34,321 bases of DNA from Candidatus Aquicultor sp. (GTDB lineage: Bacteria > Actinomycetota > Aquicultoria > Aquicultorales > Aquicultoraceae): NCBI GenBank assembly GCA_030682615.1, contig JAUXNY010000069.1, positions 1-34,321 of the forward strand, in the 5' to 3' direction. How positions within the stretch are numbered: position 1 is the stretch's first letter; each line of letters opens with the position of its first letter. Of this stretch, positions 33,722-34,321 are shown piece after piece. Both the position numbers and the translations under genes were made by a program. The notes beneath the pieces were generated by a model that saw only the letters and a list, made by a program, of their open reading frames with translations, searched no databases and was not told the origin of the DNA.

Positions 33722-34321
33722 CTATAGGACATTCTCCAGCTCGCTGATAAACCTGGCGTTTTCGTCGGGTGTGCCGACGCTGACGCGTAGATGCTGCGGG
33801 TAGCCAAAAATGTCTCCCGACCTTACTATTACGCCCCTCTTCATAAGCTCGTTCGAGAGCGCGCGCCCATCGACACCGACATCCAATAGGACGAAGTTTG
33901 CGTGTGACGGTACATAGTCGAGGCTTAGCCTCTCGAATTCTTTATAGAGATGGCGGAGTCCTTCATCGTTAAGGAGGCTGCGTTCCTCGACCTCGGCGGT
34001 ACAATCGAGGCTCACAAACGCCCCGACCTGAGCGATAGTGTTGACGTTGAAAGGCTCGCGTACCTTGTTTATCGCCTGGATTATGAATTCGGGGGCGATT
34101 CCGTACCCGACCCGGCAACCAGCCAAGCCGTAGACCTTCGAAAACGTGCGGAATACGACCACCGGCCGCTCGCCCGCTATATAATTCATGCCGTTCGGAT
34201 AATCATTGTCCCGAACCAGCTCAAAGTATGCCTCATCGAGAACTACGACGACATCCGTCGGTATTTTTGCCATAAACGCTTCGACTTCGCCGCGCGTCAT
34301 CATCGTGCCGGTCGGGTTGTT
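33722..34321 (-). CDS. hisC: Histidinol-phosphate aminotransferase, partial (5' end beyond the window)
   Basis: PLP-dependent aminotransferase, truncated by the window edge; 199 codons are visible. The open frame at the edge reads the NNPTGT substrate motif. DEAYFE follows, then TFSKVYGLAGCRVGY with the PLP-binding lysine, and near the C-terminus ANFVLLDVG and HLRVSVGTPDEN. This matches HisC, though it could serve aromatic amino acids, as its place ahead of aroF and tyrA suggests. The stop lies 15 bases before the aroF start. Confidence 0.9.
   Translation of the reverse strand, partial: NNPTGTMMTRGEVEAFMAKIPTDVVVVLDEAYFELVRDNDYPNGMNYIAGERPVVVFRTFSKVYGLAGCRVGYGIAPEFIIQAINKVREPFNVNTIAQVGAFVSLDCTAEVEERSLLNDEGLRHLYKEFERLSLDYVPSHANFVLLDVGVDGRALSNELMKRGVIVRSGDIFGYPQHLRVSVGTPDENARFISELENVL

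Noticed and set aside
1-34321. CRISPR array, prophage, transposase or integrase
   Set aside because: No regularly spaced repeats, and no phage structural, integrase or transposase proteins were recognised on either strand.

Overview
The window looks like a chromosomal segment of a moderately GC-rich bacterium, probably a deep-branching Gram-positive type (Actinomycetota, or a Clostridia-like Firmicute). This placement is inference from gene order and families: an aromatic amino acid cluster hisC-aroF-tyrA-aroA with cmk further along on the same strand, an AddAB-type recombination nuclease, and several lipoproteins. No rRNA, tRNA, CRISPR array, transposase or integrase was recognised.

Layout from left to right. 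(1) 47-709: cmk on the minus strand. (2) 833-13757: a minus-strand block of seven defence or DNA-processing genes. In transcription order these are an Mre11/SbcD-like phosphoesterase, a Rad50/SbcC-like ATPase, GajA and GajB of a Gabija system, a type III-like methyltransferase (Mod), a GIY-YIG nuclease and a type III-like restriction helicase-nuclease (Res). Several joints are ATGA, TAATG or 8-base overlaps. Base composition changes sharply inside the block: gajA and gajB are AT-rich, mod and res are GC-rich, and the recognition region of mod is an AT-rich patch. Between mod and the GIY-YIG gene lie three long palindromes, all centred on GAATTC. (3) 13961-14776: a RelE/RHH toxin-antitoxin pair with a good promoter, lying between two copies of a 37-base direct repeat. 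(4) 14830-19309: a gene remnant, a small lipoprotein, and divergently a very large lipoprotein of unknown function followed 7 bases later by an Lgt-like lipoprotein-modifying enzyme. (5) 19452-21014: an SDR oxidoreductase, two small ORFs, and a chimeric wreck of a zinc-ribbon gene joined to the 3' half of a hicB gene. (6) 21190-22755: a beta-propeller lipoprotein. (7) 23119-29662: addB-addA. (8) 29716-30183: an intact hicBA toxin-antitoxin pair with its own promoter. (9) 30219-34321: aroA, tyrA, aroF and partial hisC on the minus strand, with TAATG coupling between aroF and tyrA.

The genes at both ends (hisC-aroF-tyrA-aroA and cmk) share a strand and in many bacteria form one continuous cluster. 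Here about 29.5 kb separates aroA from cmk. The left half of that gap is a defence island. The right half holds addBA, lipoproteins and decayed toxin-antitoxin pieces. Together they suggest a hot spot that has taken in cargo repeatedly. The most promising places for new biology are the defence block with its altered Mre11/Rad50-like pair, the GAATTC-centred palindromes, and the 846-residue lipoprotein paired with an Lgt paralogue.
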